A stretch of 13,718 nucleotides of DNA from CCY15215 sp034932145 (GTDB lineage: Bacteria > Cyanobacteriota > Cyanobacteriia > Cyanobacteriales > Spirulinaceae): contig NZ_JAYGHV010000040.1 of assembly GCF_034932145.1 (NCBI RefSeq), positions 1 to 13,718 of the forward strand, in the 5' to 3' direction. The notes below the pieces were generated by a model that searched no databases, was not told the origin of the DNA, and saw only the letters and a list, made by a program, of their open reading frames with translations. Below, piece by piece: positions 13,718 to 13,718 of this stretch. Each line of letters begins with the position of its first letter. Positions within the stretch are counted from its first letter, which is position 1. The translations under genes and the position numbers were made by a program.

Positions 13718-13718
13718 T

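Overview
The window is cyanobacterial chromosomal DNA. The palindrome GCGATCGC (HIP1) recurs throughout, for example at 531-538, and several proteins belong to families largely confined to cyanobacteria: a DUF3318 protein, a CPC-motif membrane protein, and a DUF4351-type Rpn C-terminus. The gene content suits a filamentous or mat-forming type, but genus cannot be settled from the sequence.

Layout. Positions 84-2467 (+) carry a DUF3318 membrane protein, then a STAS domain fused to a polyprenyl-phosphate sugar-phosphate transferase, whose stop overlaps the start of an RsbW-like serine kinase. Positions 2508-3378 (-) hold an unknown helical protein and a small zinc-ribbon protein. Positions 3460-5260 (-) form a decayed stretch: a frameshifted PAS sensor relic upstream, a possible histidine-kinase tail downstream, and an intact DUF1778/GNAT toxin-antitoxin pair between them, with a near-consensus promoter and a palindromic operator candidate. 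Positions 5331-11321 (-) are a run of household genes: alpha/beta hydrolase, class 3-like aldehyde dehydrogenase, MATE exporter, and a large membrane-anchored PP2C phosphatase with a possible degenerate kinase-like N-terminus. Positions 11536-13226 (+) are a membrane protein and a ProA homologue that lacks the catalytic cysteine. The right edge (13238-13717, -) is the C-terminal third of an Rpn-family gene cut by an IS200/IS605-type element, of which the TnpB C-terminus and right-end hairpin are visible. No rRNA, tRNA or CRISPR array was seen, and no gene-free stretch exceeds 300 bases. The longest, 3379-3649, holds only the possible kinase relic.

How the genes work together. The most interesting unit is 883-2467. 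A STAS domain keeping the phosphorylatable DSSG motif is covalently joined to the enzyme that starts exopolysaccharide repeat assembly, and the next gene encodes an anti-sigma-type kinase. This suggests partner switching used to control an enzyme directly rather than a sigma factor. The second point of interest is the ProA-like pseudoenzyme. The third is the IS end that appears to supply a ribosome-binding site and start codon to the gene it truncated.
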